From positions 930,001-994,000 of the forward strand of contig JAUDYN010000001.1 of NCBI GenBank assembly GCA_030407005.1: a stretch of 64,000 bases of DNA. The letters are read 5' to 3'. Source of the stretch: Desarmillaria ectypa. Lineage: Eukaryota > Basidiomycota > Agaricomycetes > Agaricales > Physalacriaceae. Position 1 is the stretch's first letter, and each line of letters opens with the position of its first letter. Below the pieces are notes generated by a model. That model ran no database searches. It was not told where the DNA came from and saw only the letters and a program-made list of their open reading frames with translations. The translations under genes were made by a program, and so were the position numbers. Below are positions 21,287 through 34,800 of this stretch, piece by piece.

Positions 21287-23941
21287 TTAAACATCCACCG
21301 CTGCCTCGTCCGCCGAGCCCATCGGCGGCCTTGTCTTCATCCGAGGTATATGAAATTTCCTCGCAAGATTTACGGGCAATCGGTCCCAATACTTGACCAG
21401 CACCGTGAGTTTGGACAGATAAGGAACATACACTTCCTTGATCTCCCAAAATGCAATGATGCACCAGAGTATGAGGACGCCAATGATTATCCATGTACCA
21501 CCCACGAGCATTCGGTCGGATAACTTGTTGGCGGTGAAACAAATGATGCTGAACGCGACCAAGAAGGAGACCACGCTTGATTTCGGGTCAAAATGCGGAC
21601 AAAACCAAATGAAGAGATACGTACGCCCACATGAGTAGGGCAGTAGGTAGGCCGTACATAATGGCCAAAGTCTCTATACCTCTTTTGTTTCGTTTTTTCA
21701 AACGCAGAAATCGATACTGAGAAATACATCAGTTGCTTATACTGGGATGAAAGAAGTAGTCACTTGCCGAGTCTTTGGACGAGTCGTGGGCCCTCATACG
21801 AGTGCCTAAGATGATACTGCCTATGCTCGCAATCACGGAGACGTAACTCGATATTTGTGCCGGTGAACGTCCTCCCTCAGTACTAGCATCGTCGACGCTC
21901 TGAATAGCCAGGAAAGCAACGTTGGCGTTGAGTAAAACAATAGCCTGCATTAATGAGTTCAGAGAATCTCGTCATATCTGTGTATAATGCGATACTCACA
22001 TAGAGGGTAACTTCTTGCCATTCGGCGTTGAGTTTCTCAGTGAAGTTAGTCCAAGACGCCTTGTGGGTGTGTACATGTCCGTCACCCCCGATCTTTTTCA
22101 AAGTAGTAAGGTGAATATCGGGTGTAAAGAATAAGAACGGTGAAAGCAGAGTGACGAGTAAGGTCCGTTTGGACGACGTCTCATAGATTAATTGATCGCG
22201 CGCAAGTCGAGCACCAGGCTGACCGTGAAAGTTGATGAAGCGGTTCCTAACTAGAAACTAGTCAGGCTTGGCTCATAGTCGCATATATCGACTCACAAAT
22301 AATGAACATAAAACGACCTTTCAATTATTCAGTGCATGTTCAGTCTGTGACAACAAAAGGTTTTTACTAATACTACACACGGACCCTGGACGTCGTGATC
22401 GTCCAGAAACAACGGATTCTAGACATGAGGTTGTAAGGCATTGAGATATAAAAGTGCGGATTCCTCACTCTCGATACAATTTGTCACGTCGATGATTTCT
22501 TGTAGCTCACAAACGCCATAAATGGAGGTGGATAGGGATGAGGTCATTGTATCTGCAGGGTAAAAAAATATACACGAAACACCTTCAACAAGGAGAACCT
22601 ACCTCCTATGCTATGAATCAAGATATCTCTGAGTTCCTCGATAATACCCATGTTCATTTCCATGCACGTCGGAAACAGCTGACAATGATACCTAGTCGCT
22701 GTCAGCGCAAAAGAAACACACAACGGCGGGAATTTACCAATACTGGGCCTCTATCTCGAGGCCAACATGGGACGGTTCGGTAACGCCTTTGACCTCATCC
22801 CACGTGTTGAGATAGGCCGTATCGAAGTCATCTAACCAGAAGACGGAACGAGTGTCATGACTTGCGAAGTAATACGCGCAACATTGCTCGCCACTGTCCG
22901 GGTCCCGGACGAGCTCAAACACGAGATCAGCATTTACTGGTATTATTATGTTGTTCGCGCCAATGTATTCGTAGATATCATCCAGATACTTCATGATACG
23001 CTGCAGTTTTTCCCGGTCGCACAAATTAATGCCAGTGAATGTCCTCTGTCCTGGATAATCAGAAGCCGTCCAAGGCACAATTCCTGGGAATACCTTTTCT
23101 TGATGAAACCAATAGAGCGCACCTTCGGGGTGCACAAAGGGCATCCAACCGTACTGAACATGATGGCTTGACATAGAAAGCATGAGATACGGAATCTGGA
23201 GAGAGCCTGAACGTACGGAGGAAACGAAGTCGTTAAAGGGTCGATCCAGTATGTACTTTCATCCAGTGTTCTGAATCATACATATCAGTAATTGATAAGT
23301 AGATAGGCAGAAAGGGACACAAACATGATAACTTCTCTTTCATATCTTTGAATTTGCTCGGGTGCCAATGGCCAAAAGGAAGGATGTACAGCAGTCAGTG
23401 TAGTTGGTGACTCGCCGGGAGTGCCCCCTAGAGGATTGCTGGTATCTTCTATTTCATCTTGTACGGGAATCGGAGGGAGTGGTCGGACATCCAATGAGGT
23501 CGTAGGGACCACGGAATCACAATTCCAAGAGGAATGTGTTGCAAGGGCAGTAGGCGGGGAGCTTGAAAAGTAACGGGATGGAGAGTTCAGACGTTCAGAT
23601 GCCGAAGACGAGTTTATTAGAGAGGAGAGATCGGGAAGAGAGAGAATGGGGGGAGAATCTTGGGTTGGGACGACTGATGTCAGTTTCTCTACATTATCGT
23701 CGTTCAAGAGCTTCTTCATACACCTCGTTTTATCTTCTCCTGAAAATTTATCAGCAGTTCGGCCATTAATGTGTCGCAGACCCTTCCCATAAACTTTGTC
23801 GCGAAGAGTTCGGGAATAATGCCGCAATGGGCTCCGTAAGAAAATCCAAAGGGAAATCATAGCCTTTAATGGTGAGAAACCAACTGGATGGTTACGAAGG
23901 ACTCTCTGTAGTGCCTTCAACAACCACTGAAGGGACGACAT
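21287..23941 (-). CDS. Multispanning membrane protein with WW-like HPEG segment (paralogue A)
   Basis: A family I know from mushroom genomes, without assigned function. Long first exon: MSSLQWLLKALQRVL, SPLKAMISLWIFLRSPLRHY, a Ser/Pro-rich region, then LAPEQIQRYEREV. Later exons give the WW-like segment YGWMPFVHPEGALYWFHQEK, then FTGINLCDREKLQRIMKYLD, DIYEYI, CCAYYFASHDTRSVFWLDDF, HVGLEIEAQYWYHCQLFPTC and ARLARDQLIYETSSKRTLLV. After these come membrane helices (VTLLSPFLFFTPDIHL, IVLLNANVAFLAIQSVD, YVSVIASIGSIILGTRMRAH, MVSFLVAFSIICFTANKLSD, WIIIGVLILWCIIAFWEIKE), and it ends PMGSADEAAVDV (stop at 21287). ATG 23941 was chosen because paralogue B aligns there; in-frame ATGs upstream add 29 residues without similarity. 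About nine introns. No disruption seen. Confidence 0.78.
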
Positions 23942-24544
23942 GAATATAGTCTGAGGACAAAGCGAATGGATGTCGTTGTACAGAGCACAAAGCAGCGTGT
24001 GGACGACGAGCACGTACACGTGCAGCATTATCCGGAGAGATTGGGATTAGAGAAGTGAGTATCATTGTAAAATGAATGTGTTATGTATGCCATGCGTGCG
24101 ATGACGTTTCTTGCATTTAAAAGACACAGAAAACGTCGTAAGTACTAAGAAGGTCCTGAGCAGGGTGAATTCGCACATGACAGCCCCGTCAGCGAAGGGA
24201 CGCACAGAAGAAAGGTGATGATGGTGTTTTCGTAGAGCAGTTAAGTATTGGTCCTTGCGTCTAGCCATGATGGTACCGTGGTGAGATATAGTAGCGAAGC
24301 ATTGAAAAAGAGTAATCAATTCTCACGTTTTGACTATATTTGAAAATTTATACCAAGGTCAAAAATGTGGATCGAGAGCCACAGGTGTCGATAATTTGTG
24401 AAAAGCGTAGAGCTCTCAGAGAAAGAACGTTATTAGATAATAAAAGGAGGGAAGACTAGGTCCTAAAATCCGGTCACGCTCAGCGCAAGCAGAACAACAC
24501 TGAAAGCCCTAATACTGCATCCAATGTCACCTCAGCCTCTTCTC
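23942..24544. other. Spacer between the tandem paralogues
   Basis: About 600 bp with no convincing gene. A minus-strand 85-codon frame at 24062-24319 has no similarity to either neighbour. The spacer must hold the promoter of paralogue A and the terminator of paralogue B. Confidence 0.4.
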
Positions 24545-27500
24545 TCATACGCCCACAGCAGCCTCATCCCTTGAGCTCATTGACGGTCTTCTTTTCGTCC
24601 GACCCACGATATCCACGGGAAGCGCGGAGAGAAATTGTCGCCAAACCTTGAATGGAAATAGGGGTTTCCATGTATACTGGTGTTGCAGGAGTTTGACATC
24701 CCAAAACGCGATGACGCACCAAAGGATGAGAACACCCACGAGGATCCACACGGCACCCAGGAGCATCCGGACGAATAAGTTGGATGCGGTGAAACATAAA
24801 AAGCTAAATGCCGCCAGGAAAGTGACCATGCTGGTTTTGGAATGAGGATGCGGAGAAGACTAGGAGAATGGCTAACGACTCACGCCCATATAAGTAAAGC
24901 ATGAGGCAAACTATACATGATGGCCAGAGTCTCTAGGCCTCTCTCTTTACTAAAGAATCGCATCTGCAAAACGCGTCAAATTTTCTATCAAGGTCACCGA
25001 AATAACAACGCACAGCATCTTTGGATGAGTCATGGGCCCTCATACGAAATCCAGAGATGATACTGCCTATACTCGCAATTATTGAGACGTAAATTGACAT
25101 TAATACAGGTGATCGTCCTTCGTTGGTACTGTGGTCATCGACGCTTTGGATAGCCAGGAAAGCGACGTCGGCAGTGAGCAAAACAGTAGCCTAAAGATGT
25201 GTTGGACAAGCACTATGAACCAAGAATTATGCAATCCTTACGTGAAGGATGACCTCCCGCCACTCGTTATACAGTTTCTCAGTAAAGCCGCTCCAAGACG
25301 CTATGCGGAAAAATCCATCTCCTTTGATTTTTTTCAGCGTAGTGAGATGGATATCAGGGGCAAAGAATAGGAGTGGCGAGAGCAGAGCAACAAGCAGTGT
25401 TCGTTTGAATGCTGTGTCGTAAACGGACGCATCGTGCTCAAGCCGGGCACCGGTTTGACCGTAGAAGTTGATAAATCGCTCTCGAACTGTAAAATGTTAA
25501 AGCTCGACTCAATGGTCACGTAAACCCATACTTACAAACAATGAACATCAAACGATCTTTGAATGGGGTCAGCGAGTGATCAGGTGTGACAAAAAATGCT
25601 CGATTACCTATGCTGCATGCCAAGCCTGGACTCGAATTCGATCTCCAATCGAGAGATTCTGAGAAACAAATAGTAAGATTCAAATCACGGGACCACTAGA
25701 TCCTTACTTCGAACAGTATTTGTGAGGCTAAGCATTTGCTGTAGTTCTGGAATACTATAGGCTGAGTTGGATTTCGATCGGGTCATTGTATCTGAAGATC
25801 AAACAAGATAAACCCAACACATACCATGATTGCAAAAACCTACCTCCCATCCAAAATATCAAGGTATCTCTGAGTTCGTCGATAATATCGAGCGTGATTT
25901 TTCTGCACGTAGGAAACAATTGACAGTGATACCTTAACATTCAAGTTAGCACCGAAGGTCATTATCGGAGAAGCTCATACCAATACTGTGCCTCTATTTC
26001 AAGGCTGACATGCACCGGATCGGTAACACCTTTGACTGCGTTCCATGCACTCAAAAAAGTCCCGTTGAATTCATCAAACCAGAAGATTGAGCGATTTTCG
26101 TGGCTTGCGAAGTAGTACGCGCAGGAGATTCCACCGTTATCCGTCGGGTCCGAGATGAGGTCAAGCACGAGATCGGCATCTGATACTACAATACCATTTG
26201 TATGCATGTAGTTGTCGATATCATTGAGGAACTTCGTGATGAGCTGTAAGTTGTTCGATTCGCTGATATCGACATCAGTATATAATCTCTATGCCAGAGG
26301 GTCAGAAGAGTTCACATGTGCTACGATAGATGCCGATTCCCGAACATACCCTTTCCTGGTGAAAAAAGTAGCGGGCACCCTCTGGATGCACGCACATTAA
26401 CCAATCTACGTGAACATGATTCCTGCGAGAGATAAGAGATGGGGAAAGCCTTGAAGAACGAAAACATACTGTTGAAATGAAATTGTCAACGGATCGATTA
26501 AATAATCTGTATCTATAGGTTTACTATGCCAGCCATGTCGTTAGAAACAACAGAGAGGAAACAGAAAATAACACATACATGGTAAAGTCTCTGTCATATC
26601 TTGGAACACGTTCAGGTGCGAAGGGCAAGAATACAGAATGAATATTAGGAGTCAATGTGGTGTTCAAGTTTGGGGCGTTGTTTGAATCGTTGGTAGGCTG
26701 TGGTGCCAATGCAGGTATATTAGGAACAACGTCACATGGATTATCGATCTCTGAGGGTAGTTCAGAATCAATACGCTCCATTGCCCACATAATCTCAGAT
26801 GCACGCCACAGGCCGCTTGGATCTTTAGACCGGCGCGCATCAGAGTTAAATGGTGCATTGTGGGTAGTTGACAAGAGCTGCGAAGGTCCTGGGGGTTTAT
26901 AAAAAGCCCTATCTGAGAGCGACTCGGAGCCCCCCACAGTTGACCTTGTTATATTGCCCGGATGTTCAATGATGCCATGAGGCTCATCAACCTCCGAGTC
27001 CGAGGGCAGCCTAGAGTCAATTGACCATACAGCTGAGAGCTGAGGGGCGCTTGGATCTTCATACCAGAGCGCATCAGAGCTGGATGGAGCATCGGGCGTG
27101 GTGGAGAAGGGCAGCGACGGTCCTGCGGAGTCATAAAGGGTGTTTGACAGCCATTCAGAACTTTCGGTAGTCGACCCCGTCGTATGGTTCGGATGTTCAA
27201 AGCTTGCCTGTGGTCGGTTAACGGAGTGAGATCGAGATCGAGATTGAGAACGACTTGGCAATGGGCGGTGAGCGAGAGGATGTCCTGATGCATTCGCATA
27301 TGCCCCAAAGTCAGGTTGACTCGACGATCGGGGCCGAACTTTGAAAAGATTCGAGAAATCGTGGTCACTACTAGGTGATCGCGCTATGGATGAAGATCGA
27401 GAACCATAACGGGATGAAGATCGAGAGCCATAGCGAGATGAAGCAGCGGAGCGGTGACGAGATGAAGACCGGGAGCTATGAGGTGAATGTGAGAGGAAGG

Positions 27501-27807
27501 CGCTCCGACACACGACCACCGATACCGGACCCTCCACATCGTTGTCCACAACTGCCATCCTCCACTTTGTAAAGATTTCATCAGTAGGTCCACCGGGGAC
27601 TTGGTGGTCGTTAATCGGCTGTGGACCTTTTGGGGAGGCTTGGTCACGTCGATTCCAGAAATAGTGTCTGAGTCGCCGCTGTATGAAAGTCCAAAGAAAG
27701 AGAATAACTTTCAGCGGTGAGCGGCCACTTCCAAGATCACGAAGAATTTCCAGCAACCGCTGAACGTTAAACATGTCGGATGTTTGTCCAGCAACGAGTG
27801 AAGCCAC
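24545..27807 (-). CDS. Multispanning membrane protein with WW-like HPEG segment (paralogue B)
   Basis: Tandem copy of paralogue A, same strand, 603 bp apart. Shared marks: MFNVQRLLEILRDLG, SPLKVILFLWTFIQRRLRHY, FAPERVPRYDRDFTM, VDWLMCVHPEGARYFFHQER, LITKFLNDIDNYM, SCAYYFASHENRSIFWFDEF, HVSLEIEAQYWYE, GSIISGFRMRAHDSSKDA, MVTFLAAFSFLCFTASNLFV and WILVGVLILWCVIAFWDVK, ending SSRDEAAVGV. Specific to B: a first exon of about 400 codons with an Arg/Ser/Tyr array (SSRYGSRS repeats, 24-bp DNA units at 27389-27484) and an internally duplicated block of about 75 residues (beginning FEHPNHTTGS and IEHPGNITRS). Start could be ATG 27807 or 27774; 27774 aligns with A. The N-terminal region would face the cytosol by analogy with WW-domain topology, which is inference. 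Confidence 0.78.
27389..27484 (-). repeat. 24-bp tandem repeat, four units, inside paralogue B
   Basis: Four units starting GATGAAG on the plus strand at 27389, 27413, 27437 and 27461; the first two differ at few positions and the last two are more diverged. On the coding strand they encode an Arg/Ser/Tyr-rich array. The length is a multiple of three, so copy-number change keeps frame. Confidence 0.85.
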
Positions 27808-28171
27808 GATGATAAACTATATACTGCTGTTGAACTGCTGTAGAGTAGTGCCACCCCGCAGTCAGCAGGCACATATGCAGTGCCGTATGACCTGCAATGA
27901 CCTGTAACCTGGTTGCGAGCGCCTGAGTGGACGAACAGTCTCTGGAGGTCCGCAGAGAACGTCAAGAAAGTGCCGAGCAAACGGCATAGGAGACATAAGA
28001 ACTATAGCGCCTACGAGAAGTCAATTCCCACAGTAATGATGAACTAACGGCAACTTTCCTATTCCATTGATCTATAAAGCCGCGGCGACTACGGTCCATT
28101 TCAAGGTCGCTTGTACACCGCTCTAGAAAGATAGCAGACAGACCAATTGTAATTATCAATCCAATCTTCGC
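27808..28171. other. Intergenic
   Basis: Promoter of paralogue B and 3' flank of the oxidoreductase gene. No motif recognised. Confidence 0.4.
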
Positions 28172-30110
28172 TTATTCATACATATCTGCATCGTCCTGCA
28201 CCTCGATTCCAAATTTCGGCCACATCAACTTGGCCAGCATATCCTCTATTCCATTATTGATGGTCTTGATTGCGCCATTGACTTGGTATACCCTTTTCGT
28301 CTGGGGCATCGTTAGCGTGGGAGACTGCGCATCCTGACTATCCACTTACAATGCCTACAGACACCTTGATAGACGGAGGCGAAGGCGTGTACTTCTCCAG
28401 CTCGTCCTTTCCAGATCCATTGATGAGCTTTAAGACGTTCTTGGCTGCGACGTCAGCCTGAAAGACAGTGAGCGTAAGATCCAAGAGGAGCAAAAATCGA
28501 AGGCTAAACCTGAGCGTAGGCATTATGTCCAGCCTGAATGGCACCGAATGCATCGGCCGCGTCTCCGATGACGAATATGTTTCCGTAGGAAGTATCTTCG
28601 ACTTCTTCCTCAGAGCTAGGCGTGGACGCAGTGGAGGACACCGACTCGGAGGGAGCATTCCTTTCATCCAAAGCAAGCTTTTCGAGTGCTGTCTGCAGCT
28701 TGGCAGCATCGGAAATCATGGCTGAAGATTCAGCACTGACAGAGCTGGGCGATACCGGATCAGAAGGCGCGATTACACCAAGCTGGAGAGTCCTCAGCAC
28801 ATGGGCTAGCGAGTTTTCCGGGTTCAATGTAGACGGATCCATCTCCTTCAACAGCGCGGTGTTGGGGATTTGTCCTGTACAGAGCAACTAGTGAAAAGGG
28901 TCAGACTTTGCTATCTCTGATATTGCAGAGACCAGCATACGAGGAGATCAGCAGCAATTTCTTTCCCGGACTCTGTTCGTACAATGCGCTGTCCTGCATC
29001 ATTAACCTTGTCGACAGAACTCATGTCCAGACGCTCCCCAAGGATCATCTCAACGTTGAGTGTTGTCAAAGACCGGACGACTGCGCCGATCGTATGTCAG
29101 GCACAAGAAGCAGAAAAGATAATCCATTCACACGCACTCTCGACGTGCATTCCCTCGTCATATTTGGGTAATAGCCTCCGACGCGAATGGAGCAGAGTAA
29201 CCTTTTTCGTTGGGTGAACATCAGCGATATCAGACGCTAACTCTATACAATTATGATGTTCAGCGGGGCTCAGGCGAAATAATCAGAAAACGGCATACGT
29301 ATTCCTAACGCCCCACCCCCCACGACGAGCACACTGCCGGCCGCCGCGATCACCTTCTGGCTCGACTGGAGCCAACTGATTCCCTCGGCCTTAGTTCCGT
29401 GGCATTCCGTCTTTTCTTTCTCTTTGGAGTCGAGCCGTGGACCTCGTAGGTTGACCGGTTCGGGCAATTGCGATCCGAGAGCGTACACAGCATAGTCATA
29501 GTGGAGCGTGGTAGAATGGATACCAAACTCCGGGAATGTCCGCGAGAGGACGAGATGGTCTGGGTGGAAAGACTCCACCTGGGCGTGAAGGACGATATGC
29601 GGGGACGGGGCTGAGGGATCTGGCAGCTGGAAAATGTTGCGCGTAGGAATGACTAGTCACGGGTTCAGTTAGAAATTACAGCAACGAGGAAGGAGGGGGA
29701 AATACATACACGCTTTATGTTCATGACCTAGGAGCACGGAGTACCGGGGGAAAGTGTACACGTCTACGACGAGTAGTCAGTTGGAAGCAACTTGTCGGCT
29801 TGGACCTCGGGCTTGTAACGTACGGTTTATGTGGCTTTGAAAACAAAAGTTAGGGCTCAGGACTCAGCAAGGAAGCGGGGAATGTATTACTCCACGTACG
29901 TATTTCTGTCAACAACAACTACCCTCCATCCTTCCGGAACCGCATTCGCAAGGATTTGTGCTGCGCGAGCGCCTGCAGAGTAGCACAGCTTTTAGGGGAA
30001 AAGCGGAGGCATGCTGACCGGGTGTACTCACCACCATATGCTGCACCTAGAACGACAACAGTTCTCAAGGGAGTGGGGACGGAAGCAGGGGAGACTGTGG
30101 TGGGGGCCAT
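28172..30110 (-). CDS. FAD/NAD(P)H oxidoreductase of the AIF/FSP1 (AMID) family
   Basis: Family role (known): flavoproteins that reduce quinones with NAD(P)H, at mitochondria or lipid membranes. ATG 30110 gives APTTVSPASVPTPLRTVVVL and the FAD-binding glycine motif GAAYGG, spliced to ARAAQILANAVPEGWRVVVV. It continues DRNTH, HVYTFPRYSVLLGHEHKAFI, LHYDYAVYALGSQLPEP, the NAD-binding motif VLVVGGGALGI, DIADVHPTKKVTLLHSRRRL, RTESGKEIAADLLLLCTGQI, and the C-terminal FAD motif NIFVIGDAADAFGAIQAGHN. It ends IEVQDDADMYE (stop 28172-28174). Between TGQIPNT and GDAAD there is a Ser/Glu-rich insertion of about 80 residues not needed for the fold. About six introns. No mitochondrial presequence is obvious. 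Intact by inspection. Confidence 0.9.
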
Positions 30111-31862
30111 TCTAGATGTTCATCATTCGAAATGGGGTTTTTATCTGATTAGATGCTGCATTGCAAATGCCAAGATAAGACAGATAAGACCGAATCATCG
30201 GCAATAAGTCCGAGCCGAAGATGATGCGAATGAAATTGCGCTGCGATCTGCCATGCAGGGTAGTCGAGCAACGTTGATAGTAGTGTGATGGGTGCATGAG
30301 TTTCTGGTCCGGCGGCATGGCATGTATGCTTAGATAGAGATGCAGCATATGTACTACTGCGTCTATTCAATTCTCGACTCGCATTCCATGGCACTGTGCG
30401 TCGTATCGGCTTGTTTGATAACCTTGATGGTACGTGTCACGGTAATAGAAACCGTAAGGTAGAAGTAGCTGGAATCTTATTGAGCGGAAATGTCAGCAGT
30501 GCAGAAAGGCATTGGTACAGCCGACTCACTTATCAAGGCAAATGATTTTTCAAATTGGGCGTAACTCGGCACGGAGGCATTGACGTTCTTTACTGTGGAA
30601 GAACGAAGGAAACCTGAGGACGGGTCTTCTTTCACCCCAGGTCAAGCATCTTCATTTACGCCTTAATTTAGTGGAATGGCGATCGTTTTTGCAGTATCAG
30701 AAACCGTGGTGGCACTCTGTCCCTACGAAACACAGATGTAGTATAAACACGAGCACAATTAGATTCAGAAGATCCACAACCTTACACGACCATTATTTTG
30801 CTCCCAAAATATGGTTTCAAGACTCTTGTGTCGAAAAGTTGAACCATATCCTGTTCAGCAGGGTGTTAGGCTTGTTGTTCGGTATAATGTCGCCACAGGA
30901 AGGACGGAAAGTAATGCTCCAGGCCTATATACTCCCTGTATGATCCACTTGCATACTCCCACCGCAAGCCGAGCTATCCATTGAACCTGATTGAATCTGA
31001 ACGCGCAAAAGCGATGATTAAGAATCATGACGCGCTACACGATGCCGGTATCGAACTGCCACTCGAATAAAGATCTGATAGTCGTGCTGCAGGTGAGACG
31101 CGGCCCAAGTATGCGAAAACTATCGGCATATAGGCACTTATTATCAAGCAGATCACATTCGGCATACCTGCCGTCAGGCTGGACACGAATGAAAAAACAT
31201 GACACCATCGACGAAAGATTCTCGATACATGTAGCTCTGATAGCCATGTAGTCTCTTAGTAGATGCTGCCACTTCAGCCGTTACTGACGAAAAATCACGC
31301 TATATTCAGATGTAAGCATACGAGCAAACGTGAGCTATATGGAACAAATCAAACTGACTTTCTTTGATGATGATCCGTAGTCTCTTCCGTCTGACCAACA
31401 GTTCCTGTCGACCAATCCAACTCTCTTTCGTCCAATCATGATGCCTGATCCGACATGAATTGATGCACTCCGCGATAACCACTGCATCCATGTACCATTT
31501 GTTGCGCAAAGGCAGTCTGAGAGCTTCAATGTTAGTACATTGTCACTTGCCTAACCGCTGCACGTATTCCTCTCCCTGACGTCCCCGGCGCGGCGCATAC
31601 ATGGAGGAACCGGGCGTAGAAACGGTGTCAGTGTCAGATACCATAGCGCGTACGGCACCAGCTGGGAAGCACTAGATGTCGATATATCAGCTGATTTCCT
31701 AGCCATGTCAATTGCGGTGCAGTCGTCGCGTCACTACGGGTCGCTGCTGGAGTAGGTGTCGCCTAGAGGATGGATGTTTGCATTGAATGGCGCCGGGCAA
31801 CAAACACGTGGAGGTCGCAGCAATTAAAATAAACAATAATTTGTTTCCGACTCTCATCTGGG
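30111..31862. other. Long intergenic region with possible gene relics
   Basis: This lies between divergent genes (oxidoreductase to the left, P-type ATPase to the right). One frame at about 30975-31068 looks protein-like (PSYPLNLIESERAKAMIKNH, then DALHDAGIELPLE-stop). A minus frame at 31306-31509 is Arg-rich. Neither has a start, partner exon or family I recognise, and both may be remnants. Confidence 0.35.
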
Positions 31863-34800
31863 ATGGGCTACGAACGAAAACGCTCAGGCCCTTTCCTTCC
31901 TCAGGCCGTATCCTCGAGCTCATCATCTTTCTCTCGCCGTGGTCGATCACCTCAGCGGTCGCCCTCACCCCCAGCATCCACCTATTTTCCGTTACTAGCC
32001 TCAGATCCAGACAATGCACGATTACAGCCTGTCCCCGATGCTGAGGCACACTTTTCCTACAGTACTACCCTTCGGAGGCATCACCTGGAAGGGTCTGTCA
32101 CGACACCGTCCGAGCTGGCATCGGCGGTGAATGCAGAAGCATCGAGTCTCTGGTCGCGCGCGCTGAGTTGGATCACTGGACAACCACCGGATGATCATTT
32201 GGAGAGTGGAAGAGGTACACCCAGACAGGAGCCGCCAAAGAATACGCTGTCGTCGCAGTATGCCCATTGTTCTGTGGAGGTGAGTATTTCTTTTTGGTTG
32301 CTTGTGTTGCTATACGATATCGAAGTAACAGGATACAATATCACACTACCGGACATCCCTTACCGACGGCCTGATGAAGTCCGACATTCCCAATCTACTA
32401 GGAACACACGGATATAACGAGTTCTCTGTTGCTACTCCAGAACCCATTCTCCTCAAATTTGCCAAAACAATATACGAGAGCCCACTCATTCTCCTGCTAT
32501 GCGCAAGTGCGACTATAAGCGCCATAATCGGCAACGTTGATGACGCCGTCAGCATCACCGTCGCTGTCCTCATCGTACTCACTGTTGGCTTTGTGCAAGA
32601 ACAGCGTTCAGAGAAGAGTCTCGAGGCATTAAACAAGCTCGTTCCCCATCATTGTCATGTCATTCGCGAGCGGGAAACACTGCATGTTCTGGCCAATGAA
32701 CTTGTTCCTGGTGATATCGTCACTTTTTCTACGGGAGATCGAATTCCAGCGGACTTGCGCGTGGTTTCGTGCGTGGATGTGGAGATTGACGAGAGCAGTC
32801 TGACAGGTGAAACGGTGGCACGTCAGAAAAGCACGGAGACGTGTGTAGGTCCCATTCCTGCCGCATTGGCGGATAGAACATGTATCGCGTACATGGGGAC
32901 GTTGGTTAGGAATGGTCGCGGGACGGGCGTCGTTATTGCTACGGGAACAAATACAGAATTTGGCGCGATCTTTACCATGATGCAAGATGTAGAGGAAAAG
33001 CGGTCACCGCTGCAGTTGAGCATGGACGAGCTCGCACAGAAGCTTTCGATGATTTCTTTTGCCGTCATTGGTCTTATATGTTTGATTGGTGTGCTTCAGA
33101 AGAGGTCTTGGCTGGATATGTTCACCATTGGAGGTATGCCGGTGCTCTTTAAATGCTTGCGACTATTGAATATATTCTTGCAGTTTCTCTTGCCGTCGCT
33201 GCTATTCCTGAAGGTCTTCCCATCGTAACCACGGTCACTTTGGCGCTTGGCGTTCAGCGGATGGCACATCGAAAAGCTATCGTCAAGAAGCTCCATTCTG
33301 TTGAAGCCCTAGGATCAGTGTCGGTTATATGTTCCGACAAGACGGGTACCCTGACGAAGAACGAACAAACGGTCATTGAGGCTTACTCGGTCGACGAGGT
33401 CATTCAACTCGATAATGAAGCCTCCCTTCCATTGCCTCCAGCTGTTCGTTTGGCTATTGATATTGGTGCACTATGCAATAACGCCTCTCTGAGCCGAAAC
33501 GATGACGGGAGTTTCATTGGGCAGTCTACCGATGTTGCATTATTAAATGTACTCTATCAAGTTGGACTGCCTGACAGGAGAACAGTGGGTTTTATCTTCC
33601 TCCGCATCTTAATGCACATTCTCATGTCTCGCAGGCCTTTCAACGCCTCTCAGAAAAGCCGTTCAACTCTGAACACAAATACATGGCAGTCAGTGGCATT
33701 CATCAAGACGCGTCATCATCCGGGAGGGAAATGTGCTATCTCAAAGGCTCGATTGATGCAGTCCTAGACCGGTGCAAGTTTTACTATGTCAACGATGAGT
33801 CGACACCTGCCCTGGATCAGAAGGCGCGGAGTGTCATCCTGGGCAAGGCCAAGGCGACTGCGTCTAGAGGATTGCGAGTCGTGGCGATGGCGTATGGGTA
33901 CGGAAGCGTTGACTTGACCACTGCATCAGCTGTGAATAGCATTACTATGCTTCCCTCAGCTCCCCCGACTCGCACATCCTCTCCCGCCCCAGGATCGTCA
34001 AATATGGTCTTCGCAGGTTTCCAAGCTATGCTTGACCCTCCACGGAAAGGCGTAAGTGACTCGATCGCGCTCCTACAAGCGGGCGGTGTCCAGGTGGTGA
34101 TGATCACCGGCGACGCTGAGGAGACTGCACTCTCAATAGCACGCAAGCTGGGTCTGAAAGTCAGTTCTGATGGGAGTGGGTGTCTGACGGGCGCTGCCAT
34201 CGATAGGATGAGCAAGGAGATGTTGATGGACAGAGTGGGATATGTGAGTGTTTTTGCGAGGACGACGCCAAGGCATAAGATGGCTATCGTCAAGGCATTC
34301 CAGGCGAGAGGGAAGATCGTAGCGATGACGGGCGATGGGGTTAACGATGCGCCTGCGTTGAAAATGGCTGATATCGGTGTCTCGATGGGGAAGAGCGGGA
34401 CCGACGTAGCAAAAGAGGCAGCGGATGTGATATTGGTGGATGATAATTTCAGTACAATTTTGCCTGCTGTTGAGGAGGGTGAGTTGCTCCTTTATTCGTG
34501 GTTTGTTTCTTCTGACCGGTGCAATCAGGCAAGTCAATATTCCATAACATACAAAACTTCCTTTCGTTCCAGCTGAGTACGGCTGCGGCCGCGCTGACGC
34601 TAATCACGCTCAGCACCATGCTAGGGCTGAGCAATCCGTTAAATGCAATGCAAATCCTATTTATCAATATTCTCATGGATGGTGAGCTCTTAAGAACCTA
34701 CGATGTTGTAGAAGTCGGCGTTCATTTCCTCTTAGGTCCTCCGAGTCAGAGTCTAGGCGTTGACCCCGTAGATCCCGCTGTGATGCGACGACCACCCCGA

